Below, in pieces: positions 34,909-46,790 of a stretch of 64,000 nucleotides of DNA; the stretch's first letter is position 1; the number at the start of each line of letters is the position of its first letter. The stretch comes from Gnetum montanum (taxonomy: Eukaryota; Streptophyta; Gnetopsida; Gnetales; Gnetaceae): the NCBI GenBank assembly GCA_015680685.1, contig MNCI01013908.1:1326294-1390293 (forward strand), in the 5' to 3' direction. The translations under genes were made by a program, and so were the position numbers. Below the pieces are notes generated by a model. The model was not told where the DNA came from. It did no database searches and saw only the letters and a list, made by a program, of their open reading frames with translations.

Positions 34909-35715
34909 NGTGAATTTTCCACTTATGGAGCTACCTCTGAGCAAGCCTTAGATCAACTTAAGCAAGTACTGAAGAGATGTGTAGAGACAAACCTATGGCT
35001 CAATTAGCAAAAATGCCATCTCATGGTTTAAGAAGGCATTGTGATAGGACACAAACTTTTCACAAAAAGGGATTGAGGTAGATCCAAAAAAATAAGGGTT
35101 ATCCAAGGAATAACACACCAACTAGAGATCGTTAAAGATGTTTGGTCATTCCTTGGACATACTGGCTACTATTGACAATTCATAGAGAACTTCTCTAAGA
35201 TTGCAAAGTCATTGGTAGAGCTTACAAAGAAAGATTCACCTTTCATCTAGACCAAGAAATGTGAACATGCATTCCAACAATTAAAGAAAAGAGTTGTAGA
35301 AACACCAATCCTAGAAGCACCAGACTAGTCTAGACCCTTTCATATTATGAAAAATGCATCTAACTATGCTTTGGGAGTAGTACTCATGTAGATGGATGAT
35401 AATAAACATCCATATTACATCCACTACATGAGTCAAAGCATTGTGGGAGCATAGTTAAATTACACCACCATGGAGAAAGAACTAATGATAGTGGTGTACA
35501 TGCTAGAAATGTTTAGGCACTATGTGCTTGGTTACAAAGTATTTGTGCATACGAATGATAGTGCAATTTTCTTCCTCAGAAACAAGCCAATGGTAAGCCC
35601 TCATGTCATATAGTGGCTTGCGATCTTGCAAGAATTCGATCTCACTATGGTAGATAAAAAAGGGACTGATAATGTGGTCGCTGACCACCTCTCTCACTTA
35701 AGATGGGATAACTAA
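34300..35715 (+). pseudogene. Reverse transcriptase and RNase H of element B
   Basis: RT fingers: MKPRRQPQRWLNPKLK, IYPIIDSEWDSPLVIVPKK, FRLLNMATFKDHFPLSFVDQ. The palm motif FFDGYSGYNQIQIA ends at 34764. The next part, where element C has KMPFGL and the catalytic FMDD, is replaced by the N-bounded inverted segment 34765-34909. The RT thumb resumes at 34910 (YGATSEQALDQLKQVL). The connection and RNase H follow: WSFLGHTGYY, FHIMKNASNYALGVVL, TMEKELMIVV, FVHTNDSAIFFL, DNVVADHLSHL. Several TAG stops interrupt it. RT copies the element RNA and RNase H removes it; neither can be active here as assembled. Confidence 0.85.
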
Positions 35716-35759
35716 GAGGAGGAGAGCCAACTCTTTAATTAGTTTCTAAACAAACTTCT

Positions 35760-37054
35760 CTTTACAAGAGCAATAAGTGAACAAACGCCTGCAAAAGAAA
35801 TATGGTATAATGACATCCTCACATATCTTCTCACTTAAGAGATGCCACAAGACTTGGATTTTAGAAAGAAGCAACAATTTATTCATCAGGCCAAATACTT
35901 CATGGAAATTAATGAACACCTTTATAAGGTGTGTGTTGATGGCCTAATTCATTGGTGTGTCCTTGACAAAGATCAACTCTGCATTCTCCAAGATGCTCAC
36001 GAAGGACCTTGCAAAGGACACTATGCAAGAAGATGCATGGCCATAAAAGTCCTAATGGCAGGATACTATTAGCCTATAATCTCTAGGGATGCCCACCAAT
36101 TCATCAAGTCTTGTGAATATTGTCAACATGATAGGGGGATGACCACTTACATGGAAGGTCCTCAATAGTGGATTCAACTACTAGAACCCTTTGACATATA
36201 GGTCATTGACTTCATCGGTCCCATCACACCCATGTCCAATGGAAAGGTGTATAATATAGTAGCAATTGACTACTACAAAAAATGGGCAAAAGTGATAGCT
36301 GTTACTGATTGTACATCATCCACTGCTACCAAATATATATGACAAAATATCATAAATAGGTTTGGGATGCCACATTCACTAATTTTTGATAATGAAACTC
36401 ATTTCATAGGTGCCAAATTTAAAAAATTAATGCAACACTTGGGGTTAGGACATAAATTAACAACACCTTACCACCCCCCAAGCCAATGGTTAAGTAGAAG
36501 TAATCAATTAGGAGATTACAAAAATACTAACATGAACCATTAGCAAATATAGGAAGGATTGGAGTACAAAACTTGACAATGCTCTCTAGGCTTATTGTTT
36601 AACTTGGAAACTTCCTATTGTCTATTCTACCTAAGAGTTAGTGTACAGAAAGCTTGCAACTCTTCTAATCCAATCCAAACTCCATACACTCTCAATGGCC
36701 TATGATCTAAACCTTGACCTAAGTCTAGCACAGAAGGAAAGATTGATCAATCTAAATGTGTTGGATGAAAATCAATTAGTGGCCCTAACCTTGAATGAGG
36801 TAAACAAGGAATTCAACAAGAAATGTCATGACCTTAGAATCAAGAAAGTAAAACTTCAACTAGGAGATAAGGTCCTCAACTGGAACCCCACACATGTACC
36901 CCAAAAGAGAAAATTCCAAACATTGTGGGAGGGGCCTTATATAATTGATCAAACCTTTCCCTCTGGGGCCATGATAATCTACAAACCTGATAGCTCAAAT
37001 AAAAAGAAGTTGGTCAACATTCAACAAGTAAATCCTTTTCTAGAACCAAGATAG
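35760..37054 (+). pseudogene. Integrase of element B
   Basis: The HHCC zinc-binding module is clear (DAHEGPCKGHYARRC ... FIKSCEYC, 35995-36125). The core shows VIDFIGPI (first Asp) and IFDNETHF (second Asp, near 36390). Next to the TPYHP motif a run of six C's (36474-36480), one longer than in element C, shifts the frame before the expected catalytic Glu. The C-terminal part returns in another frame at 36641-37054: VKLQLGDKVLNWNP, LWEGPYIID and NIQQVNPFLEPR, typical of Athila-type integrase tails without a chromodomain. Stops are present. The enzyme would insert the cDNA into the genome. Confidence 0.85.
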
Positions 37055-37772
37055 GCTAGTGTAACTACCACCTCAATAGATGAACAACCACATTCTATTT
37101 TTTGTATCTCCTCCTTCCAACTTAGTTGTGGGGGAGATGGCCATTTGTGCTAACCATCAAATTAGCTTCTTAGTTTTGCTATTTTTTCACATTTTTTATT
37201 TTTCCAAATTATTTATTTTACACATTCTTGATTTTTCTAATTTTACACCATCTACCTTTCAAATTTCTTGACTATTTCACAGTTTCTTATATATTTTACT
37301 TTGTTTGGTTTGATTTAAGTATGGTATTTCCTCATTTTTTCTAATAAATTTGCTTTATTACCATAGCACACAATGCCACTATTGTTGTTTACTAATGATG
37401 ATTTGTGCTTAATGTGTGATTGTCAATATCTGGTTCCTATTTTTGAATTTTGATGTCTAATGGTTTTGACATGGCTTATTTTTCATGGAATAGGTAGTGA
37501 GTCCACATCATCTACCCATTCAATGAAATCTATGGTTTTTCTTGTTCTGGGACTTTGAGGTCCCTTCCATTAAAGAAGAGTTTAATCAATTAGTGACCTT
37601 GGTAGTTTTAGAATTAGGAAGGATTCAAAGGTTTGTAAAGGGTGTGACTTCAAAGGGACTCATTTTTCTTTGTACTCTTCTACTTGCTTGAGTTCTTGAG
37701 TGTTTTTCATGAACTTATTACCGTTCTACACCAACCACTAAAAGGAAGTCAAATAACATTGTTGCATGATGC

Positions 37773-37956
37773 AATTCCCATTCAAAAAAAAAAAAAAAAC
37801 AAACAATGGGAATTCAAAGCATACTCCAACATGAATAAGTTATTACATGGTGTGGTTTCCATTTTAAACAGAATAAAATAAAAAATATTAAAAAATAAAA
37901 AAAATAAAAATAAAAATAAAAATAAAACAAAACAATGGAAATTCAAAGCACATCCC
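37773..37956 (+). repeat. Duplicated foldback motif in the post-pol spacer (element B)
   Basis: Arm AATTCCCATT (37773-37782) pairs with AATGGGAATT (37805-37814) across an A-rich loop. Arm TTTCCATT (37856-37863) pairs with AATGGAAA (37934-37941). Each right arm is followed by TTCAAAGCA then TACTCC or CATCCC. Element C has the same double arrangement at 57871-58015. Confidence 0.6.
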
Positions 37957-38775
37957 TTGGACAAATAAAATGGGCTACAAGCACTAGTTATGGGACTTAG
38001 CATGCACCTATGCCTGAAGATTCCCTCTAACTAAGGTCCTCTCTCTCACTTCCTACTTCTCTTTTCCTCTCTTTGTGGAATGGTGGTTGTTTTGTGGAAG
38101 CACTCTTATGTCTTGAGTGAGTTGATTGGTCTTAGAGTGGTGATGCAAAGTAACTGAAAGCATATGGTTTTGGTCTTGATTAAGGATGGATCTTCTGAGG
38201 TCATTTTAAACACAAATTCCACAAGGGACTTCTTATTACCTCAATTTGGAACTGCATTCCACCTTCTCTATCATCCATCCATGCTACCATAACTCACCTC
38301 ACTACCAGGTTCTATGTTATGCTCTATGTCTTGATCTAACATGTTGGGATTCTTGAGTAGATTCTTTTGGCTTAGTCCTAAATTTTTAATATCATTAATT
38401 GACTATGGGACCCTCGAACTCTTTAGTTGAGGTTATGCAAGGGTAAAAAGGGCATGAGCCTGTTATGGGGAGGACCCACTTATATAACATTTTGCTTGGT
38501 TAGTTAAGGTTTCTTACCTTTGACATTGCCACAATCCTATCTTTCACATATTCCATTGACTATATTGCTTAGTGCTTCTTAATATTTCATTTCATTCATC
38601 CACTAAATCAATTTTTCTTCATATTTTTAAGTTTATGAGCTTCAACACCCTCTTCTCATGTTTTCATATTGTTCCTAGTCCTTTAAGCTTTAATTTGACC
38701 CCAATTTCATCCAAAAATTTCTTATATTTTGAAAGTTTGATCAAAGTCAACAGAAGTCAATGGTGGCCAATAGCT

Positions 38776-38830
38776 GCATTGATAAGGCCTCATTGATGTA
38801 GTTTGATGCAATGTGTATAGCTTATATATA
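38776..38830 (+). promoter_or_regulatory. U3-like motif and TATA-like tract upstream of the downstream ORF (element B)
   Basis: The segment 38776-38798, containing AGGCCTCATTGATG, matches the U3 of this element's own 3' LTR (42405-42427) at 21 of 23 positions. TTATATATA follows at 38822. Element A has its own U3 word in the equivalent place, so this looks like a recurring internal copy of the family promoter. Confidence 0.45.
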
Positions 38831-39270
38831 CTGCCTAGCACTTTGAAATTTTTTTGTAAATTTCTCATAACACATGGGGAGTTTTTGCAATTTTTTAGAG
38901 TCCAAAACCTTCTAAGAGCTCATAACTTCCCAACCATTTGTTCAAATCACTTTGTTTTTCAATCTTGGACTTACTAGAGGTAAGATCTTTATTGTGTGGG
39001 CCACAAACCTTAAGGTTTCCAATGAAAAATTCATGAAAATTTTTGAAAATTTCTCTAACTTCCCTAAAGGGTTGATAACTTTAACAACATATAAACATCA
39101 ACATTTTTGATAGTTAACCCTTTCAACAACCTTTAGGATGATTTATTAATGATAATACATAAATAAATGGTAATTGGACTAATTAAATCAATCATAATCA
39201 CAAATTAGCCAACTACAACTATCCTTAAGAGATAAGGTATCCCAATTTCTTTAAGGTTACACAATGATTG

Positions 39271-39301
39271 CTAATCCATGGTCCCATTGTAATTATAGAT
39301 G
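39271..39301 (+). promoter_or_regulatory. Putative branch point and 3' splice acceptor at the downstream ORF (element B)
   Basis: CTAAT at 39271-39275 lies 24 nt upstream of the end of GTAATTATAG (39289-39298), which abuts the ATG at 39299. Compare 17174-17203 in element A. Confidence 0.45.
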
Positions 39302-42190
39302 GCATCAAAATCAAAACACCTACAAGAAGGAGAAACCTCACAACCATGAGAGAAGCAGCCCAAATCTGGAAGGGGCCAACAAGAACAAGGCTAGGAACTT
39401 TCAAAGGTAACCCATGCAATGGGACCTCTTTGTGAGCAACCCGAAGTGGAATCTGTCCAACAAATTCTAGAAAAATAAGTGTCGATAGGAAAATGCCAAC
39501 AAGTGCCTAAACCCATGCCAAGGCTTGAGGTGACTTTAACTCAAGCCTGCATTGATATCATTAGGTTCCAAGAAATTCAATAATCTATTCTTTAAGAGAT
39601 AAACTTCAAGCCATTTTCAGAGAAAGCTCCAGAGGATGTTAAGAAATAACTACAAACCACTCCCATGTGGCTAGTAATCATGTCTAGTGGGGAATGATAC
39701 ATGGAAGAAACATATCTCTTTTGGAATAGCCAAAGGTTGGGTTCCATTGTCAAAATCAAGAACATTCAAGTGTCTTACTTAGTAGAAGTAATTACACAAG
39801 AAGTTGGGTTTCCTGATACTAGAACACAATTGGCTAAATTATCCACAAAAGGTGATCCTGAGGCTAAGAGGAAGTGGACCTAGCGATGCTACAGGGTTGA
39901 CCATAAGGAGTATGGTGTGCTCACATTGGTAGAGTGAATTTACTTCAAGATTGTGGCCTATCCAATGATGAGGCCAAGAAAGGTAACCACCTTCTTTGCC
40001 TAAACATATGCCTCTCTAAGTGTGAAATTTCTTGTTAACATTCCACAATTGATTTACTTAGAGATTAAGAAGCACTTTAAGGAGAATGAATGTGGAAGGA
40101 AGACCCTACCATTTCTATGCCTCATCAGGAAACTTTGCAAAAGAGTAGGCATTATTCACTATTTCAATGATACCCTTAGGCATGCTCCTTTGGCCTCATG
40201 GATAGAGATCATGAAAGAGAAAACTCCAATAACAACTCAAGAACAAGAGAAACTACTACCACCACCCACTCAAGAAATAACATTAGAGGTTTGCACAACC
40301 ATTCAGTGTCTACACAAAATCCAAGAATAACTCTTAACTGAACAAGAGAAATGAGTAGGAATGAGTGGGGTAGATCCATTTGTATACCAACCCACGATGA
40401 GTCACCTTAATGAGGTGGCTCGAATATTTACCCAAAATGAGAGGGGTGGTCCAATATTTTTTACCCAATGAACGTAGTTGCCTATGAGGTTGGATCCCAA
40501 TGCTCAAGAGGTGATGATGTCATTATTATAACACCATTCATTCCCAAAAATCTCTAGGAATTCCACCACTTTCTTGGTGCAGTTGGAGGAAGGCAAAGAG
40601 GCAATTGTCTTGGTGATGTAGCACCATGGGCAGGAGACAATGGCTGAAGTGGTAGTTGACCATGTAGCTAAAGCATTGAATGCACCCATAGTATCTATAC
40701 CAAATGTATTTGCACTTCAAGATGTGTAGAAGTTTGTAGGCATGGTCAGTAAAAAGTGATGTAGCCTAGCATGAAAAGTTGCTAGAACAACTAATAGGAA
40801 CCAGAAAACCAACTCTGGACATCTTTGATCTTCCATAGAACATCACTGCAACTCAGTCATAGCTGCTAAACACAAGGGGAAAATGCATTATCCTAGAGGG
40901 TGAACTCAAAATGACCCAAGAAAGAAACCAATACTTGACCATGGAGATTACTGAACTTCGTGCCCAAATTGCAGATCCTACGATCATCAACCCAATAGTA
41001 ATAAGAGATGAAGCTTTCAAATAACTTCAAGAACAATTTTAGAAGGCTGAGGAGGAGGCAATAATGACCATCTTCAACTAGTCCATAGCTAAAGTAGAAA
41101 CACACTCAATCCAGAACAACTTGGAATAGATGGGCCAAGAGAATGAAGCCTTGACCACACAAAATTATTGCCTACAAAATGTTGATGCTCAAAAGGATCA
41201 AATGCATGAATTTCTTCATTAACAACAAGAATAGCTTGCCAAGGTAAATACTGAACTAAGGATATTGGCCATGAAAAATCATAATTTGTAAATGGAGGAA
41301 GTGTGTGCCTTGTGCTAGAAATCAGCCATTGATATCACCACTTGGAAGAATGAGGCAATCAAATTTGAGAAAGTGAATAATTACTACAAGGGCCAAGTTG
41401 GCTTGCAAAAGGAAGTGAATGAAAAGGAAATTCAGATGTTGAAGGTGAAATTGAATGAATCCCTCTAGCAACTCCAACAAGGAAGAGAGATGTGGCAACC
41501 CATCATTGATGGGATTGATGCCTATAACAAAGCAGAGATCCACTTAAAGGTATTGCAAATCGAGAAGATGATAGAGTACATGGAGTTGACCAATCTTTGA
41601 TATGCAAACTTGGCAATGTTGACTATTGAACGACCATGGTTAGAATTAGAATAACAAGTCGCTAGCTTGTATCTATTATATGAGGTAGAGTTCAAAATTC
41701 ACAAAGACATCAAGCAAAAGCTTGAGACTAGAAACACTGAACTTGAAGGTCTCAAAGCCCAATTCAAAGATCAATGATCAATTGATAAGAACCTAGCTAC
41801 ATGGATGAATGACTAATAGGAGCTAAAAGACATAGTTAGGGCATTTGAAATTGAACACAAATAGTTCATTACCTGATTTATCAATGTAAAGGATTTATTT
41901 CCTACAATCCCATATCCTTGGAATGTGCCCATTCCAACCCACATTGGGGAAGCTACATGGATGGTGCATGATCCATAGAGTAAGGAGGAGATAATGAAAG
42001 CACTGCTATATGCTTTTCACCTCTTGCTTGAAGTTGCAACAGTAGTAGGATAGCTGTAGCCACCTCAACCACTGCCCATGTGTGAAGCTAGTGAAGGTCC
42101 CTCAAAGCCTCACCACCTGGGACTATCTAATCTTCTCCAACAAGCGTCACACCATCAAGGAACATGCTATTGAAGTTTTGAAGAGTTGAG
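39299..42190 (+). pseudogene. Athila-type downstream ORF of element B (plant transposon protein-like domain plus coiled coil)
   Basis: ATG at 39299 begins MASKSKHLQEGETSQP. The same frame, with stops, can be followed to at least 40330 through YLVEVITQEVGFPDTRTQL, KEYGVLTLVE, IYFK, IPQLIYLEIKKHF and TLPFLCLIRKLCKRVGI. The last segments align with element A (TLPFLYLIRKLCQCVGI) and fit the PF20167-like domain. From about 40880 to 41850 the sequence encodes a long Glu/Gln/Lys-rich coiled coil (EKEIQMLKVKLNESL). The end near 42190 is approximate. The role is unknown; by position it corresponds to the env-like ORF of Athila, but no signal peptide or fusion-like segment was seen. Confidence 0.65.
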
Positions 42191-42350
42191 TCATGGTGTT
42201 CAATTTTGTGTCCTAAACACCTTCATTCTTTGTAAGGTGTGGATTCGTACACCTGGGCACTCAATTTTTTGTCAAGTCAGTCAGTTTGATTTTTTTTTGA
42301 AGAAAAGTCAGTCAATAATCCCATAACTTCCCAATTTTGTAAAAGAACTC

Positions 42351-42381
42351 AAGGATGAGTTTTCATTTAGTCATGAGGGTA
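42351..42381 (+). other. Polypurine tract block of element B
   Basis: AAGGATGAGT, TTTCATTTAG and CATGAGGGTA precede the 3' LTR; the G run is interrupted by one A compared with elements A and C. Confidence 0.6.
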
Positions 42382-43289
42382 TGATGAGTTGCATCTAGTT
42401 GGTTGCATTAATGAGGCCTCATTGATGCGGCCTCATCAACTAGGCTTCGTTGATGCATCATATCATGCATCGACAAGGCCCTATCGATGCTATGTTGGTT
42501 TTCTTGATTTTTGGCTATAAATACATACTTGTAGCCACATTTATAGCAAGTAAAAATTGTAGTTTTAATGGAGGTCTTGAATTTTTTCCATTTGAAAGTT
42601 AGAATTTTCCCTTGAATTCTTGCAGCAGGAGTCATTGAGTGTATGGATCTTTATTCAAGCATTGTTGTACCTAAGCATGATAGTGTGTACATTATTAAAG
42701 ATGAGCTTTTTGATAAACCTTGCAGTAGTTTGGATACATTAGCTATTTCATTTATGAATTTAATGTTTTTAGTTATTTACTAAATGTTTTTAATTAATTA
42801 TTAATTATTTTTCAATTATTACGTTAATCAAGCAATTAAGCTCGATAGAGTATAGACATAAGTATGACCACTTGAAGCATAAGACATATTCACTTGGTAA
42901 TCCCAACAACGTTATTGCTTGGGATGCCCAGTAGTGGATACGTGGGTTTAGGATGTGTACAGAAAGTGGGATCGAATGCTTATATTAGGATTAGTTAAAT
43001 GCTAGTTAATTAGTTAATTTAGATTAGTTAATCAAATTCCTTTTATCTACATTTTTAGTACCAAACTATAAAACAAAAAATGATAAAAATTAGATGCCTT
43101 AGTTACACTTAACCATACCAATGAATGTCAGAAGTGTAATTGGAAAGACAATGATTGACCTTAAGGTTAGATTTACTTCCTAAGGGACTAGTGCACCAAA
43201 AATGATAAAGTCTACAGAATTTGATCGAATTTCACATGAACACTTTGTGATTTGCATGGTTGGACTAGGGGTTACCTTGTCACTCATCA
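42382..43289 (+). repeat. 3' LTR of element B (908 bp)
   Basis: It starts TGATGAGTTGCATC and ends CACTCATCA. The U3 has repeated GGCCTCAT and TTGATGCATCA words. TATA box at 42516. It aligns along its length with 30030-30930 with scattered substitutions. Confidence 0.9.
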
Positions 43290-43294
43290 CTTGG

Positions 43295-45720
43295 AGTTTC
43301 AAAATTAACACTCCTACCACTAGGATAACACTTCATTGTTTCACCAATCATCATGGTTAGGATATCATAGATAGGATAAAGAAAACATGATGATGATGAT
43401 GTGTTTTAGATGCATGAGAATGCTATTCTAAATATGGATGTATGAGTTGTACATAGTTGATGTAGTTTACTCTATATCCATTATTGTAATATTAAGGACT
43501 ATTAGGTGATATTAAGTAATACATGGTAATGAGAGGTGGCTCAAATGATTAGATAATTGTTAGAGAAGGATTTGTAGGCAAATGATTGTCTTTTGAATCA
43601 CACTTAACATATCAACAAATTCCTTGCAATATTGTCCATCCTCCTCCCATCCTAACAAACCTCTACCTTGCCACCCTATCCTTTCCTTAAGGCATCATTA
43701 TATTCCTCTATAGGATCATCATCGAGAGGGTTAATGTTCATTCTCAAGAAAAGTTTCTAAGAAGGTTAATGGATGAGTGAAAGCCTAACCTCTTTTTGAG
43801 TAGTTGTATGTAGGCTTGAAAGTATGTCTTATGACTTAGGGAATAAGCACCTTACCTTCACTCTAAATGATTATCCTTTGGTTATATTACTCAATAATTC
43901 TTCTAATATATCATGTTTATTATATGTATTAACATGTACTTATAGCTAAATTCTCTTGGATTTCGTCAATCCTCACCCTGAATGGAATTATTTATCAACT
44001 TATTTTTCTCACTTTTATTTTTTATATTGCTATTTTAAAATATACTAAATGACTTCTTCCTCTAATAGGTAGCTCAAGTAGTTAGCTTATTATTTTATTA
44101 GCCAAGAGGTTGTTAATTTAAATCATACTTATGACATTTTTATATTTCTCTATAATTTTTCTAATATATCTTGTTGACTATGTGTCATATAGTGTATCAA
44201 TAGTCAAATTATTTTAAGTTTACCCATCTCACTTAATTTACAGTTTCTTTCTAACTTTTACAATGGTAAGCTTATCTTTCAATTTAGATGCTCTCACTTA
44301 ATTTTTTTGCTTTGTCATCACTACTTATTTTATTTTATTTTTTCCACATATTTTTCTTTATTCTTACATTATACAAAAACATTTCCTTCCATTATTTTTC
44401 ATTGTCTTCCATCTAAGTGACCATGTTAACTTTGTTTCACTTGTTTTTTGTTTTTGCTATAAGTAACTATGATGCCCTAATGCACTAGAACGTTTTTTTA
44501 ACATTAAAAATGCTCATTAATATGTAAAAATATGATGCTCACCATGCTTATGCATCTTTCATTTGTAGATCTCAAGTACATATAAAAATTATCAACTCCA
44601 TGTGTAATTAAGATTTTACCTAGATTTTTTTAAATTTAAATTAATAGTCAAAAGTTGGTAAAAGATGGATAAAATATACATGACTACAAATTTTTTATAT
44701 AGTTAAAATTTTTTCAAGGTTAAAAATAGCAATAAATGGTGTATGCATATAGATATTTTTTTAATACCATGTTCTTAGTTAAAACTAGTGTTAAAGAGTG
44801 TATAAAAGGCGATGAAATACACATAAATATAAGATATTTGATAAATTTGTTAAATTTAGCATGAAAGATTATGTTCACAAATATATTTTCATCATGCACA
44901 TATGAGGCACTTCAAATTAGATAATGAAAAAGAACTAAAACATGTATGTGTGGTGACTCTTGAATCATATGTAAGGCCATGAAAACAATGAGGTGTAGCC
45001 TAGTGGTATGGTTCTTAACTTAGTAACCTTAGATTACAAGTTTGATTCTACAAGGTATCATGGAGTTATAAACTTTTATAAATCTTGTAGTGTATCAATG
45101 CTTCACTTATTTTGGGATCTACATATGAGGTCATGAGTCTTGAGGATGAAAGTATCATTTGTCAAAGTTTGATCACAAGTAAGGTGTGCATTTGATAGGC
45201 ACTGGTACCTTTGTGCTATTTATACCATGATGTTGCCATTTAGATTTTGCCCTACTTTTGGAGAAAATCATTCTCTAGATTTTTATTAAAGTAATTAATT
45301 TTATTTGGTAGAACTATAAAGCTATAACAACGGTAGCAATAATATACTACATGCTATTAATCTCACCTAGCTTGTTTGGTTATGCATGTAGTTTATGGTT
45401 TATTACCTTAGAAGATTAATCTGATCAATAATAAAGTATATATATTGTATATATAAGAAGATACTATTTTAGTTTATTTATATATATGAGATACTATTTT
45501 AGCTATATATCTATCATATATGTATTTGAGAGAATCTTTCTATTTTTTAAATTAATTAAATTTTCCAAAATTGATTTTCATGTTAAAAAACATGAAAACT
45601 AGTCTATTATTAAATAATTCTTATGATGGCAATTGTGTAGCCTTAAATTTCATGTTAGTAATTGGCCAAATCATTACAAACCTAGAATAATTCCCCTAAA
45701 AAATTTATTTCTAAGCCAAG
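43295..45720. other. AT-rich spacer with faint tRNA-like (SINE head-like) sequences
   Basis: No protein-coding signal was recognised. Three stretches resemble decayed tRNA A-box/B-box pairs: 43530-43605 (GTGGCTCAAATGATTAGA), 44068-44127 (GGTAGCTCAAGTAGTTAG) and 44991-45055 (GTGTAGCCTAGTGGTA). The stretch 45430-45520 contains AT-rich duplicated words (GATACTATTTTAG twice). Confidence 0.35.
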
Positions 45721-46611
45721 TGATAAATCAAATTTTTATAAAGGACAACAATATCATATTTATGATGTCATAGATATGATATTGTAGTTGTGTCATAGAT
45801 ATGATATTGTAGCTGAAGATACAATGTCATACATGTGATGTCGTGGGCCATGGTGATACCTATAAATGCAAGTCCATCATCATGTCAAACTCATCTTTTG
45901 GTTGAATCCTTAGTGAAATTCTTGCAATTTATTTTCATGATTTTAGAGTTAGTTGTTAGTGCTTGCAGTAGGATAACTAATAATTGTCAAATATATTTAT
46001 TTGAGTGAAACACAATTGAATCCATTTCATGAATGACAATAAATATCAAGAATTTTCTTCACCATTACAACATTTCACTTAGCATAGATTTTATTTTCAT
46101 GTCATTTACACTTCCTATGTTATTTACTTTTCTAATATTTGTTAGTTATCTACTGAAATAAGTAAAAATACTTTAGAGTGCTAATGTATAATCATCTAAT
46201 AATATAGTAGTAGGTTTTCATAAATCACTTAGGAGCAAAGTTTCTTGGTAATCCTAGTGCCAATTATACTAGCCCAGGCTATGTATGAAAGACTAGGAAT
46301 GGATGCTTATCACCATTACACTAGCTTAGCATTATATTTCTATTTCATCTTAGATACTAGACATAATAATCATTTTAATATGTTTCACCATAGTGTTTTA
46401 AGACTCATTTCACATCATTCAATTGTATATCTTACTAAGAGTTAAACTATATACTTTGAACCTTACTAACTTTAGAGGGAAGATAACAATCACGGGCTTG
46501 TCATTAATACACTATTATACACATATTTTCCCATCCATGGATTATGATCTAGTCATGTGCATACACTTGTTACTTGTATGGTTGGACATTAAGAACTATT
46601 GCGACTCATTA
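45721..46611 (+). repeat. Degenerate 5' LTR of element D (Athila-like)
   Basis: It starts TGATAAATCA, aligned with the TGATGAATCATG start of element C. The U3 has GATATGATATTG words, the TATA box is at 45861 (TATAAATG), and the end reads GCGACTCATTA, where the other elements have CTCATCA. It is followed by a PBS-like TTAGCATTGTTACTAGGGA at 46612-46630. The 891-bp length fits the group. The partner 3' LTR in direct orientation was not found in the window. Confidence 0.7.
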
Positions 46612-46790
46612 TTAGCATTGTTACTAGGGATGATGTCAATATATACTAGTTAATTAATTTTTTAAAATTTAGTTGTGTTTTCATTTTACAATTTACCCTT
46701 TAGACTTATAATAATTTTTTAGACATACATTTAAGTACCAATTGATTAAAAATAGCTTAAACACATTGAAACACCACCAAATTTGGGCTA
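46612..46790 (+). other. PBS and leader of element D
   Basis: The PBS-like sequence is followed by AT-rich leader sequence, which is cut at 46791 by the repeat-bearing insertion and appears to resume at about 48800. Confidence 0.45.

Larger units (their letters stand above)
37055..39298 (+). other. Conserved noncoding spacer of element B between pol and downstream ORF
   Basis: A T-rich start is followed by three blocks shared with elements A and C: GGTGTGACTTCAAAGGGACT at 37641-37660, CATGCACCTATGCCTGAAGA at 38001-38020, and GGGGAGGACCCACTTATATA at 38467-38486. Two foldbacks with A-rich loops lie at 37773-37814 and 37856-37941. Homopolymer runs occur at 37784-37799 and (AAAAT)n at 37876-37927. 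A U3-like block lies at 38776-38830. The acceptor-like site is at 39289-39298. Confidence 0.6.
30030..43289 (+). mobile_element. Element B: full-length Athila-like Ty3/gypsy retrotransposon, TSD CTTGG
   Basis: The LTRs lie at 30030-30930 and 42382-43289, flanked by perfect CTTGG duplications (30025-30029, 43290-43294). The internal order is PBS, gag, protease, RT, RNase H, integrase, noncoding spacer, downstream ORF with coiled coil, polypurine tract. The RT segment reading KPRRQPQRWLNPKLK and the tRNA-Asp-like PBS fit the Athila lineage. At 13.3 kb, an Athila-like length is kept. All frames are broken by stops. One RT segment is replaced by an N-bounded inverted copy (34765-34909). Confidence 0.92.
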
